NCBI GenBank assembly: GCA_021850985.1
Contig: JAJZJX010000009.1
Span: 1 to 58,204, forward strand
Direction of reading: 5' to 3'
Source of the DNA: a bacterium
GTDB taxonomy: Bacteria > SZUA-79 > Acidulodesulfobacterales > Acidulodesulfobacteraceae
DNA: 58,204 bases
In this document: piece by piece, positions 51,199-58,204 of the stretch
Position numbering within the stretch: the first letter of the stretch is position 1
Layout: every line of letters begins with the position of its first letter
The notes under the pieces: generated by a model
Databases searched by the model: none
The model's input: only the letters and a program-made list of their open reading frames with translations
Told to the model about the DNA's origin: nothing
Position numbers and translations under genes: made by a program

Positions 51199-52056
51199 TT
51201 ACGCATGGAATTTTTTTAAAAACATTTCGGCTATTTCAACATCTAATGCCGACGTTATTTTTATGTTTAAATCGGTAGATTGTACCGGAAATACCGGCAA
51301 ACCCAAATTTTCGACCAAAGATACGTCGTCGGTAGAGATAAAATTTTCTTCCGCAGCTTTATAAACGGCTTTTTTGATAATATCGAACTTAAAAGTCTGC
51401 GGAGTTTTGGCGGAGATAAGCCTGTCCCTTAAAAGAGTGTTAAGTTTTACCGCATCTGTTTTGTGTGCAGCCGTTTCCGCAATTTTATCTTTTCCTGCGT
51501 TAATTTCTTTTATGGTTTCCGTAACGCCGGAGCATAAGAACGCCGCGCCGTATTCCGCAGTTTTATCCAGCAGCATGCTTAATTCATTATCTGTTACAAA
51601 AGGCCTTGCGGAATCGTGGATGAATACGACGGCATTTTCAACGGCATTTTCCGAATTTTCTTCGGACGCATTTGCCTTTATATACCTATTTTCTATATAT
51701 TTTATCGCGTTATAAACGGATTCCTGCCGTGATTTTCCGCCGGTTATTATTTTTATTTTTTTATTTTTTTCTTCCGAAAGATTATTGCCGAAAAAGGCGT
51801 TCCATTTAAAATCGTAAATTTGCGGAGGAGGAACCGTTATTATAATTGCGTCGAAATTAATTTTGGAATTTAAAAAAATATCGAGACTGTGCAGGATAAT
51901 TTCTTTATTTTTTATTTTTATAAGCTGTTTAGGCAGGGAAAAACCGGTGCGCGAACCTGTTCCGGCGGCAAGCAGTACGGCGTAAATTTTTATTTTCCGG
52001 CTAACTATATTCCGTTGCAAATCGTCGTCTTTTTTATCGTCGTTTTTTATTTTCAT
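51199..52056 (-). CDS. ispD: 2-C-methyl-D-erythritol 4-phosphate cytidylyltransferase
   Basis: Third step of the MEP pathway. YAVLLAAGTGSRTGFSLPKQ (about 31-50), ILHSLDIF, HDSARPFV (about 155-162) and TPQTFKFD (about 222-229) are diagnostic. 285 residues is longer than the usual 230: there is an extra basic N terminus (about 1-27; an internal start is possible) and loops rich in Lys/Asn. ispF precedes it on the same strand, 73 bp apart, so the order is ispF-ispD, facing carD-PIN. Confidence 0.92.
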   Translation of the reverse strand: MKIKNDDKKDDDLQRNIVSRKIKIYAVLLAAGTGSRTGFSLPKQLIKIKNKEIILHSLDIFLNSKINFDAIIITVPPPQIYDFKWNAFFGNNLSEEKNKKIKIITGGKSRQESVYNAIKYIENRYIKANASEENSENAVENAVVFIHDSARPFVTDNELSMLLDKTAEYGAAFLCSGVTETIKEINAGKDKIAETAAHKTDAVKLNTLLRDRLISAKTPQTFKFDIIKKAVYKAAEENFISTDDVSLVENLGLPVFPVQSTDLNIKITSALDVEIAEMFLKKFHA

Positions 52057-52129
52057 TTCTTCGTAAATACATCAAAAACCTTAGAGATATAATATAATAA
52101 TATATATAGATATAGCCTGCCGTACCGTT

Positions 52130-52639
52130 TTACCCCTTAGATAAAAGACAGACGCTAAAACATTCTATGGCTTTCTGCTTCCCGACGGAATCAAGCCCTT
52201 CTTTCGTTTTGCCTTTAATATTTATACGCGATTTATCGACGTTTAAAACGGAAGATACCGAACTTATCATCCGTTCTTTGTAAGACGAAATTTTAGGGGT
52301 CTGAGTTACGATAGTGATATCCGCATTGACTAAACCGTAACCTTGTTCTTTGACTAAACCGTATGCGTAATTTATTATTTCTATGCTGCTTATACCTTTT
52401 GTGGATTTTAGGTTGTCCGGATATAAAACGCCGATATCCGGCAGCGATAATGCTCCAAGCAGCGCGTCCGTAAGCGAATGAAGCACGACGTCGCCGTCGG
52501 AATGAGCTTCAACCCCGACATGTTCTTCTATAAGCACTCCTCCGAGATATAATTTTTTCGCGGCGTTTTCGAAAAGAGTAAATTCTAAAAACTTATGTAT
52601 ATCGTAACCGCTTCCAATTCTAAAACCGTCGTTTATCAT
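52130..52639 (-). CDS. ispF: 2-C-methyl-D-erythritol 2,4-cyclodiphosphate synthase
   Basis: Makes the MEP cyclodiphosphate. GSGYDIHKF (9-17; Zn-binding Asp and His), EAHSDGDVVLHSLTDALLGA (about 44-63) and TKEGLDSVGKQKAIE (about 145-159). 169 residues, normal for the family. A minus-strand TGC-TATAAT (52654-52646) ends only 7 bp before the ATG, so the mRNA may be leaderless or nearly so. With IspD and IspH the window holds three MEP genes. Confidence 0.92.
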   Translation of the reverse strand: MINDGFRIGSGYDIHKFLEFTLFENAAKKLYLGGVLIEEHVGVEAHSDGDVVLHSLTDALLGALSLPDIGVLYPDNLKSTKGISSIEIINYAYGLVKEQGYGLVNADITIVTQTPKISSYKERMISSVSSVLNVDKSRINIKGKTKEGLDSVGKQKAIECFSVCLLSKG

Positions 52640-52713
52640 AAAATCATTATAGCACGACTGCTTATTTAACGGAATATTTTTTTGTCATTTAGGAAAAGGC
52701 GTTAATTTTTCTC

Positions 52714-52768
52714 AAACCACCCCGTCGGCCTTTGGCCGACACCCCTCCTTTTTCAAAGGAGGGGAGCT
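52714..52768 (+). repeat. AAACCACCCCGTCGGCC / CCCCTCC double-hairpin element
   Basis: Same structure as 19896-19950: GTCGGCC-TTT-GGCCGAC, then CCCCTCCTTT…AAAGGAGGGG, ending GGGGAGCT. Only a few bases differ between the two copies. Confidence 0.88.
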
Positions 52769-52854
52769 ACAAAAAAGGTGTCAGCTACAAAAAAGGTGTC
52801 AGCTACAAAAAAGGTGTCAGCTACAAAAAAGGTGTCAGCTACAAAAAAGGTGTA
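52765..52854 (+). repeat. five tandem copies of an 18-bp unit
   Basis: AGCTACAAAAAAGGTGTC is repeated at 52765, 52783, 52801, 52819 and 52837. Units 1-4 are identical and unit 5 differs only at its last base (A for C). The unit is a fusion of the end of the double-hairpin element (AGCTA) and the beginning of a GGTGTC arm. Confidence 0.95.
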
Positions 52855-52913
52855 AGATTTATTTTTCCGCCTGTTATTATCTGGATTTTTGGTAGTTATT
52901 AATGCGTTTAATG

Positions 52914-52922
52914 TGATATAAT
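52914..52922 (+). promoter_or_regulatory. possible extended -10 promoter of the OYE-family gene
   Basis: TGA-TATAAT (52914-52922) is an extended -10 with a weak -35. The leader to 53047 would be about 118 nt and very AT-rich. The AAGGGGAGGGG ribosome site lies at 53029-53039. Confidence 0.4.
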
Positions 52923-53046
52923 TAAAATAATATCTATCGCCGGATTAATGTCATAATAACTTAATAGTATAATAACGATAACTATAACATCGATAGCATC
53001 GATAAATAATTTAAATAAAATAATTAAATAAGGGGAGGGGATTATT

Positions 53047-54114
53047 ATGAGGATGCTTTTTGAACCTATTGAAATAGGCGGAATAAAGATTAAAAACAGA
53101 ATAATTATGGCGCCCATGTGTATGTATTCCGCGGTTGACGGCGTCGTAGGCGATTTTCATACGGCGCATCTGGGGGCAAGAGCCGTCGGCGGCGTCGGAC
53201 TTATTATAGCGGAAGCTACCGGCGTCAGTCCCGAAGGAAGAATAAGCCCTTACGATGCCGGAATATGGAACGAAAAGCAGGTTGAGGCTTTTAAACCCGT
53301 CGTAGAATTTTGTAAATCCTGCGGGTCGGTAATGGGAATACAGCTGGCGCATGCCGGAAGAAAAGCATCGACTAACGCTCCGTGGCTTGGAGATAATCCT
53401 TTAAAACAAGGAGAAGGCGGCTGGCAGGTTCTTGGTCCCAGCCCCGTTCCTTTCGACGAAGGCTATCCCGTTCCGAAAGAGATGGATGAAAATGACATTA
53501 AAAAGGTTATAAATGATTTCGCAAACGGAGCAAAAAATGCCGGTAAGGCGGGATTTGACGTAATAGAAATACACGCCGCGCACGGCTATTTGATAAACGA
53601 ATTTTTGTCGCCGCTTTCCAATAGAAGAACCGATAAATACGGCGGCAGTCTCGAAAACAGGGCAAGACTCCTGCTGGAAATTATCAGCGCCGTAAAATCG
53701 GGCGGCTGGCCTAAAAACAAACCTATATTGGTAAGAATTTCAGCAGTCGATTGGGTAGAAGGCGGTTTCGATATTGAATCGTCTATAGCTTTAGCAAAAA
53801 TGCTGAAGGAAGCAGGGGTATCTTTAATAGACTGTTCTTCCGGAGGAACCTCCCCTAAAGCAAAAATGAATATATATTGCGGTTATCAGCTCGGTTTCGC
53901 AAAAGAGATAAGAGAAAAAGCCGGCATAGCAGTTTCCGGAGTAGGACTTATTACTGAACCGGAATTCGCCGATTTCATATTAAGTTCCGGAACGGCAGAT
54001 ATGGTATCTCTCGGCAGAGAACTTCTCCGCAATCCTTATTGGCCTCTTGAGGCGGCGCACAAACTCGGCGTGGATATCGAATGGCCTAAACAGTATTTAA
54101 GGGCTAAGTTCTAA
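53047..54114 (+). CDS. NADH:flavin oxidoreductase, Old Yellow Enzyme family (NamA/YqjM-like)
   Basis: FMN-dependent ene-reductase-type TIM barrel of 355 residues. IMAPMCMYSA (about 19-28, with the Cys characteristic of the YqjM class), QLAHAGRKAS (about 99-108), EIHAAHGYLINEFLSPLSNRR (about 177-197 by position), GGSLENRARLLLEI (about 199-212) and a C-terminal SLGRELLRNPYWP. It lacks the Fe-S and second flavin domains of the larger 2,4-dienoyl-CoA reductases. Physiological substrate unknown (enones, nitro compounds). Last core-type gene before the accessory tail. Confidence 0.92.
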   Translation: MRMLFEPIEIGGIKIKNRIIMAPMCMYSAVDGVVGDFHTAHLGARAVGGVGLIIAEATGVSPEGRISPYDAGIWNEKQVEAFKPVVEFCKSCGSVMGIQLAHAGRKASTNAPWLGDNPLKQGEGGWQVLGPSPVPFDEGYPVPKEMDENDIKKVINDFANGAKNAGKAGFDVIEIHAAHGYLINEFLSPLSNRRTDKYGGSLENRARLLLEIISAVKSGGWPKNKPILVRISAVDWVEGGFDIESSIALAKMLKEAGVSLIDCSSGGTSPKAKMNIYCGYQLGFAKEIREKAGIAVSGVGLITEPEFADFILSSGTADMVSLGRELLRNPYWPLEAAHKLGVDIEWPKQYLRAKF

Positions 54115-54142
54115 ATAATTTCGTAAGTTTTTTGCAAGCGGC

Positions 54143-54208
54143 GCCGAAGGCAGGGGGGGGGGAATCTAACCCCCCCATGGGATTGCTCCCGCCGGATTTT
54201 GAGTCCGG
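54143..54208 (-). pseudogene. 3' fragment of a tRNA-Leu(CAA) gene, candidate attachment site
   Basis: Read on the minus strand: an anticodon arm CCGGA-CTCAAAA-TCCGG (54208-54192; anticodon CAA), a long class II variable arm GGGA-GCAA-TCCC, a T-arm with loop TTAGATT (the family has TTCGAAT-like; C56 is changed to A) in an expanded G/C stem, and CTTCGGC resembling an acceptor 3' strand. The acceptor 5' strand and the D-arm are absent: upstream sequence is AT-rich and unrelated. It is therefore not a working tRNA. It fits the 3' part left when an integrase-borne element inserts in a tRNA gene. Confidence 0.6.
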
Positions 54209-54363
54209 TTATGATATTTTATAACTTATTGATTTTAAAGAGTATTAACTCATGTAAAAAATAAGCCTATGTGAAAATCCGGCCAGAAGAAAATTTTTAA
54301 GTTTGGTTCAATTATTTTCCTATAAAACTAAAGAAAGCAGTTGCCGACACATTCTAATCTCGC

Positions 54364-54627
54364 TTATATGGAAGAAGACCCAGCACGCTCCGATATCTTA
54401 TCATAAACCGATTCCGGCGCAATATCCAATCCGTCAGGCCATGATAAAACAAAACGTTCTTTATCGATATAAAATTTTAAGAAATAATTAAAATCGGAAA
54501 ACCTTTCAAATACGCCGCCTTTTTTTATATAATATTCCAAATCTAGAATGCCTTGTTTTCCGTCAACGAATTTTATATCCAATTTATATCTATCGATATG
54601 TTTAGCTTCCTTAATATCGTAATACAT
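54364..54627 (-). CDS. DUF2442 protein
   Basis: 87 residues: KHIDRYKLDIKFVDGKQGILDLEYYI (about 9-34), FERFSDFNYFLKFYIDKERFVLSWPDGLDIAPESVYDKI, the standard DUF2442 pattern ending in the WPDG..IAPE..Y motif. DUF2442 proteins frequently sit beside DUF4160 proteins and the pair is often proposed to be toxin-antitoxin-like. Ribosome site GAGGGA on the minus strand. Its DUF4160 partner directly upstream is frameshifted. Confidence 0.82.
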   Translation of the reverse strand: MYYDIKEAKHIDRYKLDIKFVDGKQGILDLEYYIKKGGVFERFSDFNYFLKFYIDKERFVLSWPDGLDIAPESVYDKISERAGSSSI

Positions 54628-54646
54628 AATTAATCCCTCGTTTCCC

Positions 54647-54906
54647 TTATTTTAAGGGTTCTATAGGAAAAAGGTTTTTATTTTCTACCGCCATTTTCCA
54701 ATTTTCCATAAGTTCATTTTTATGAATATCCGCCCATTCAACAACAAGCCCTAACGCTCTTGGAGGCAAATGTCCTTTTATAACCGCTAAATCGTCTATT
54801 TTATAAGAGCGTCATAATCGCCGTATCTCGCATGAAAATGCGGCGGATTATGGTCGTCGTAGAATATCGATATAATAATTCCAAAAAATCTACTAATCTC
54901 AGGCAT
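54647..54906 (-). pseudogene. DUF4160 gene, frameshifted
   Basis: From the ATG at 54906 the protein begins MPEISRFFGIIISIFYDDHN and goes on with PPHFHARYGDYDALIK, a very good DUF4160 N terminus, then meets TAG. One frame over, IDDLAVIKGHLPPRALGLVV and EWADIHKNELMENWKMA complete the family to a TAA at 54647-54649. The break is at the four-T run 54799-54802 (AAAA on the coding strand); one more A would restore the frame. It is either a real single-base deletion or a homopolymer sequencing error. Confidence 0.82.
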
Positions 54907-54939
54907 TTTTATAGTTTAATTTTAATTGAACATATGTTT

Positions 54940-54968
54940 ATTATATTATCAAATAGCATAACTGTCAA
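54940..54968 (-). promoter_or_regulatory. perfect sigma-70 promoter of the DUF4160-DUF2442 pair
   Basis: On the minus strand TTGACA (54968-54963), exactly 17 bp, then TATAAT (54945-54940). The start codon of the DUF4160 frame is at 54906. Both hexamers and the spacing match consensus. The rest of the gap to 55097 shows only a short unrecognised minus-strand frame. Confidence 0.85.
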
Positions 54969-55097
54969 AAAGTAAGCAAGGAGCAATGTCGTTAATTTTT
55001 TTTTAGGGTCGAGCCAAGTACCGTCTGCCGGAGGCATCATTGTGGAACCGCCACCTATCATAGTAAAAACCCTTTTAATTGCGACGCAAATATCAAA

Positions 55098-56339
55098 TCA
55101 AAAACCCCTTGGAATTTTTAGAACATTATGCGAAAATATAAAAGCAAGGAAAAAACATGCCGCTGTTACGCCAAAAGCAAAAGAGAAATTACCCGTATAG
55201 CCGATAATAGCTCCTAAAACCACGGGTATGGATAAGGCTCCGATAAAACTGAAAGTATTCATAAAACCGTTGGCGGTACCCGACAACTCTAACGGGAACA
55301 ATTGCAAAACTATTACGTAAGGAAGGGACATTCCGCCGAAAACTAAACCCATCGTCAAAGATACGATTATTGTCCACGTAATAGAAATCCTAAATATTAA
55401 TAGGCTAAAAACGGCGATTAATAGAAAACTAAGAAATTGGCTATATCGAAAGATTGCAATATGGCGATTTAAACGGTCTGCCAGAAAACCGGCTAACGGC
55501 CATGAAATAATGGTGCCTGCCACAGCGAGGCTTGTTATTAAACCAGCCTGGTAATTCGAAGCGTTAAAACGTTCTACTAAAAATGACGGCAGCCATGTCA
55601 AAAAACTAAAATATGCTCCGAAAAAAAACAATACGGAAAAACTCAGTAGCCATAATGCAGGATTTCTAATAACATTGGAATAAATCAATTTAGGTTTCTT
55701 TATTGCGTATTCCGTTTTATCGCCGCTTTTATCGGTAACCGCCGCCGGCGTTATAAATAAAGCAACAAGAAGCAAAGCGAGAACTATCGGGATAATGGTA
55801 ATTGCATATGAAAACCTCCAGCCCCAAATTCCAATTAAAAATGAAATAAGAATTAAACCGACGGTTCCCCCAAATGCTCCTCCTGCCGTAATAATTCCTA
55901 CGGCTAATCCGTGATTGCGGGGATGGATATCTTTTCTTATAATAGATACTCCCGGCACCAGAAGTGCTCCACCAAGTCCCATAAGAATTCTTGAAATTAG
56001 AAATTCTATAATGTTATGGCTTAAAACAAAAGCTATAACTCCGATAGCAAGAATAGTAACGCATACCTTGACTACACGGTTAGCCCCGTATTTATCCGAA
56101 AATATTCCTACGGGAATCTGTACTGCGGCATGGCTCCAAAAAAAGGCGCTCATAATTATACCGCTCTCGAAATAAGTAAAATGAAAATTCTTTGTAAAGG
56201 TTGGAATCAATATTGCAAAAGCAACGCGATGCAAATGCACCTGAGCGAAAGCAAAGACTAATACGGCTACTGCTAACCACGGGGAATTCCGCCAATGCTT
56301 TAAATAGCTATCTTTATCCTTTAATTGGAATATATTCAT
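55098..56339 (-). CDS. MFS transporter
   Basis: 413 residues with 12 predicted transmembrane helices and the MFS signature loop GIFSDKYGANRVVK (about 78-91) between helices 2 and 3, plus GFLADRLNRH in the matching C-terminal loop. It resembles the anion:cation symporter / nitrate-nitrite-type carriers and sugar-acid carriers (LPTFTKNFHF-like first periplasmic loop), but the substrate is not decidable. It stands alone within the accessory tail; no operon partner. Confidence 0.82.
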   Translation of the reverse strand: MNIFQLKDKDSYLKHWRNSPWLAVAVLVFAFAQVHLHRVAFAILIPTFTKNFHFTYFESGIIMSAFFWSHAAVQIPVGIFSDKYGANRVVKVCVTILAIGVIAFVLSHNIIEFLISRILMGLGGALLVPGVSIIRKDIHPRNHGLAVGIITAGGAFGGTVGLILISFLIGIWGWRFSYAITIIPIVLALLLVALFITPAAVTDKSGDKTEYAIKKPKLIYSNVIRNPALWLLSFSVLFFFGAYFSFLTWLPSFLVERFNASNYQAGLITSLAVAGTIISWPLAGFLADRLNRHIAIFRYSQFLSFLLIAVFSLLIFRISITWTIIVSLTMGLVFGGMSLPYVIVLQLFPLELSGTANGFMNTFSFIGALSIPVVLGAIIGYTGNFSFAFGVTAACFFLAFIFSHNVLKIPRGF

Positions 56340-56417
56340 AAATCAATATAAATTTATAATAATGTGTGAATTTATTTATCCCCACAATAATTAAAGATGA
56401 TGGAATTAGTAATGCGA

Positions 56418-56672
56418 CTATTTGTAAAATTTATTTGTTAATATTCTCAAAATTATATATCTTTTTTGATTTAATGTAACGGCCAAATATAGTTTTCCTT
56501 CTGCGTCTGTCAAAAACAAATTTTTACAATGAGCGCCGTCAATATTTTTTGCATATTTTTCTGCATCCGCAACATTATATATCGGTTGGTGCTTATATCT
56601 TTCATAGCATATTCCCAACTTTTTAAGCAATTCAAGCAATTCGCTATTATTGACAATTGCATGATCCTTCAT
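56418..56672 (-). pseudogene. truncated YbaK/ProX-type aminoacyl-tRNA deacylase
   Basis: 84 residues matching only the N-terminal half of the ProX/YbaK domain: LLELLKKLGICYERYKHQPI (about 12-31), YNVADAEKYAKNIDGAHCKNLFL and LYLAVTLNQK. Family members have about 160 residues and a C-terminal substrate pocket that is missing here. Near the end, adding one A in the run CAAAAAAG would continue the family pattern (KIYNFENINK) before another stop. I take it as a decayed gene. Intact ProX proteins clear Ala- or Cys-tRNA(Pro). Confidence 0.7.
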
Positions 56673-56854
56673 ATTGGTTTTAATATTAAAGTTTTGGCTA
56701 TTATTTGTGTAAATATCAGTATAATTTTAATTCCTTTATAAAATTAAAATCTTTCTTGTTATAAGTAAATAAAGGTATTTTATATTAAATTATATTTATA
56801 ATGTCTTTGGGGGTTAGAAGGGGGCGAAGCCCCCTCTCCCTCCTTTAATGCAAT

Positions 56855-57673
56855 TCATGCTGCAGCTTTGGAATTATAAAAATATACTTCATCTGGCGTA
56901 CGGTAATCCAAAGACCGATGAAACCTTTCAGAGTTATAAAAATCTATGTATGCGGCAATGCCGTTTTTAGCTTCTGATACGCTTAAATATTTATTAAGGT
57001 AAATATCTTCGTATTTTAAAGATCTGAAGAATCTTTCAATGAATATGTTGTCTAACGCACGGCCTTTTGAATTCATGCTTATTTTAATGTTTTCTTTATT
57101 AAGAAGAGAGGTGAATTCAAACGACGTATACTGCGAACCCTGGTCGGAATTTATGCAGTAAGGTCTTCCGTGCGCAGATATTGCTTTTTTTACGGTATTT
57201 ATGCAAAAGTTTACGTCTAACGTGTTCGACAGTTCGTAGGCCAGAATCTTCCTCGAATAGGCGTCTATTAATGTCGATAAATAGGCATATCCGCTTGAAA
57301 GTTTTAAATACGTTATATCCGTCTGCCATACATGGTTAGAATAAATAGGGGTAACGTTTTTTAACAGATACGGATATCTTTCGTGCTCTTTTGTATTTAA
57401 AGAGAGGCACTTTTTCGGATACAGCGCTTTAATATTTAGTTTTTTCATAAGTCTTAAAGTTTTCTTGTTGCTTATAAATATATTATTTCTTTCCAGCTCT
57501 TTTTTAATTTTCCTATGTCCGTAGAACGGTCTTTTAGTATAAATACGCACGATATGCTCTTCTATAGGCCTTTCGTCCTTAGGCTTGGGCTTATAGTAAA
57601 AAGACGTCCTATTTATGCCTAAAAGAGAGCACTGTTTGGAAAAAGACAGCGGGCTGTCTTTTTCGAGCAACAC
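56855..57673 (-). CDS. IS3-family transposase OrfB (DDE integrase core)
   Basis: 272 residues from a GTG at 57673; the frame is open upstream to the orfA region (VRTIAENVDKAV…). HTH_21-type segment YTKRPFYGHRKIKKEL (about 45-60). The DDE catalytic residues lie in WQTDITYL (Asp about 118), NSDQGSQYTS (Asp about 179) and NIFIERFFRSLK (Glu about 214). Ends with YNSERFHRSLDYRTPDEVY, typical of IS3. It looks intact. Normally made as an OrfAB fusion by frameshifting; see the orfA entry for why this may not work here. Confidence 0.9.
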   Translation of the reverse strand: MLLEKDSPLSFSKQCSLLGINRTSFYYKPKPKDERPIEEHIVRIYTKRPFYGHRKIKKELERNNIFISNKKTLRLMKKLNIKALYPKKCLSLNTKEHERYPYLLKNVTPIYSNHVWQTDITYLKLSSGYAYLSTLIDAYSRKILAYELSNTLDVNFCINTVKKAISAHGRPYCINSDQGSQYTSFEFTSLLNKENIKISMNSKGRALDNIFIERFFRSLKYEDIYLNKYLSVSEAKNGIAAYIDFYNSERFHRSLDYRTPDEVYFYNSKAAA

Positions 57674-57689
57674 AGCTTTATCTACATTT

Positions 57690-57875
57690 TCAGCAATTGT
57701 TCGTACTTTTTTTTAAAAACTCGTTTTCTATTTTGAGCTTGCCTATTTCTTTATAAAGATCGTTTACGTCCAGCTCTTCTTTTGAAGAAGTTGTTTTCTT
57801 TCTTTCGTTTTTAATTGCTTCAAGAGCTACTTTGGCTTTAAACTCCTTAGAATGTTTTCTTTTCATTGTTCCCAT
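57690..57875 (-). pseudogene. IS3-family OrfA with helix-turn-helix deleted
   Basis: 61 residues. The N terminus MGTMKRKHSKEFKAKVALEA and the C-terminal leucine-zipper part DLYKEIGKLKIENEFLKK are normal for OrfA, but the roughly 30-35 residues of helix-turn-helix that should lie between (ELAxxYxVHPNQIxxWKK-type) are absent; the join is at IKNERKKTTSS (21-31). The frame ends after an 8-A run (57714-57707). OrfB lies in the +1 frame relative to it, whereas IS3 elements use -1; a ninth A would give the usual A_AAA_AAG arrangement. Confidence 0.75.
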
Positions 57876-57897
57876 TTCTAAAAACCCCCGTAAAAGA

Positions 57898-58204
57898 TTT
57901 TAGGTTAGATTATTATAATTTTACAATAATTTCGGGATATTTGCATATCCAGAATCCACCTATGAGAGTTGTATTAATTTATGGGAACATTATAAGGTAA
58001 AGAATTACAAAGCCATTCGCTTGGACAAAGAGCATCGGCTCTGATTTTGTTCATATTAAGTCAAATGGAAAATGATGTCCTTAACTCACCGTTAGAAACT
58101 TCATAATTAACCACTAAATAGTTTTTATATTTTTTTTATTATTTTTTATGGATTAATTATAGATTAGTTTTCGACTTTTAGTAAAAACCGGTTATCATTT
58201 CACG
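57898..58204. other. AT-rich region right of the IS, no gene seen
   Basis: No open frame with recognisable protein features on either strand and no tRNA-like fold was noticed. The sequence is AT-rich towards the right edge. Confidence 0.4.

Larger units (their letters stand above)
52690..52871. repeat. composite repeat cluster between ispF and namA
   Basis: From left to right: a degenerate arm GGAAAAGGCGTTAATTTTTC (52692-52711) of the GGCGTCAGATT family, a complete AAACCACCCCGTCGGCC double-hairpin element (52714-52768), a 5-copy 18-bp tandem array (52765-52854), and a left arm GGTGTAAGATTTATTTTTCC (52849-52868). Relative to other copies the outer element is in the opposite orientation and its arms are split far apart. 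Confidence 0.85.
56802..57897 (-). mobile_element. IS3-family insertion sequence (damaged)
   Basis: Contains orfA and orfB of an IS3-type element on the minus strand. The candidate ends share a partial inverted repeat: TCTTTGGGGGTTAGAA (56804-56819) and the reverse complement of TTCTAAAAACCCCCGTAAAAGA (57876-57897 by position), with a 3-base gap. A GGGGGC-GAA-GCCCCC hairpin (56820-56834) lies at the transposase end. No clear target duplication was identified. It is the only transposase in the window. Confidence 0.75.

Noticed and set aside
52765-52854. CRISPR-like array
   Set aside because: The 18-bp units are directly contiguous with no spacers and no cas genes are present; it is a simple tandem repeat.
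54192-54208. tRNA-Gln(TTG) read on the plus strand
   Set aside because: The plus-strand reading has a suitable anticodon loop but no T-arm follows it; the minus strand gives a variable arm and T-arm fitting tRNA-Leu.
54907-55061. Short minus-strand frame starting ATG at 55061 (about 50 codons, MIGGGSTMMPPADGTW)
   Set aside because: No family recognised, and it runs through the consensus promoter of the DUF4160 pair. It could be a gene fragment but cannot be supported.

Overview
The window is a low-to-mid G+C (by eye about 35-40%) bacterial chromosome segment, densely packed with co-directional genes. The content points to an anaerobic or microaerophilic Gram-negative bacterium of the deltaproteobacterial / Desulfobacterota type: pyruvate:ferredoxin oxidoreductase, a MetF-MetV methylene-THF reductase pair, a P1/P2-type glycine cleavage system, futalosine-route menaquinone genes, selenocysteine decoding (SelB), CarD, a sigma-54 promoter, and an aromatic/ispH/rpsA/sppA gene order familiar from that group. 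A lineage such as the acid-mine Sva0485 / Ca. Acidulodesulfobacterales is my best guess, but it is not proven by the sequence.

Layout: 1-2.2 kb, end of an alpha/beta hydrolase and the folate genes pabB-pabC on the minus strand. 2.5-4.9 kb, an SQR-like flavoprotein converging on an EAL-HDOD signalling protein. 5.3-10.2 kb, gcvT-gcvH-gcvPA-gcvPB. 10.4-12.3 kb, hydrolase plus MFS carrier. 12.4-25.8 kb, aromatic amino-acid genes (pheA, hisC, aroF, tyrA, aroA) interleaved with one-carbon and pyruvate genes (metF, porGDAB, folD, metV), then ispH. 26-34 kb, rpsA, sppA, HIT, lapA, cca, pgi, miaA, hflX. 34.2-43 kb, a protein-quality-control block: Hsp20, a ClpA-like unfoldase, a DUF1844 protein, ClpB, and an HtrA protease behind a textbook sigma-54 promoter. 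43-49 kb, selB, then ubiD-ubiA-ubiX-mqnE for menaquinone. 49.4-54.1 kb, carD, a PIN-TRAM protein, ispF-ispD, and an OYE-family oxidoreductase. 54.1-58.2 kb, an accessory tail: a tRNA-Leu 3' fragment, a broken DUF4160/DUF2442 pair, an MFS carrier, a truncated YbaK and a damaged IS3 element.

The genes fit one physiology. GcvTHP, FolD, MetF-MetV and POR together handle C1 units, glycine and acetyl-CoA/pyruvate, either as a Wood-Ljungdahl methyl branch or a reductive-glycine-type route. Menaquinone and the SQR-like enzyme suggest a quinone-based respiratory chain.

The most unusual layer is non-coding. At least four families of short palindromic repeats sit between genes: GGYGTCAGATT elements with asymmetric arms, TTAATCCTGCAATAGAAA inverted repeats, AAACCACCCCGTCGGCC / CCCCTCC double hairpins, and GACAGAATT hairpins. 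One double hairpin is nested inside a GGTGTCAG element, and at 52765-52854 an 18-bp junction unit is tandemly repeated five times. Two of three toxin-antitoxin-like pairs have a broken toxin gene. No intact tRNA, rRNA or CRISPR array was seen by eye.
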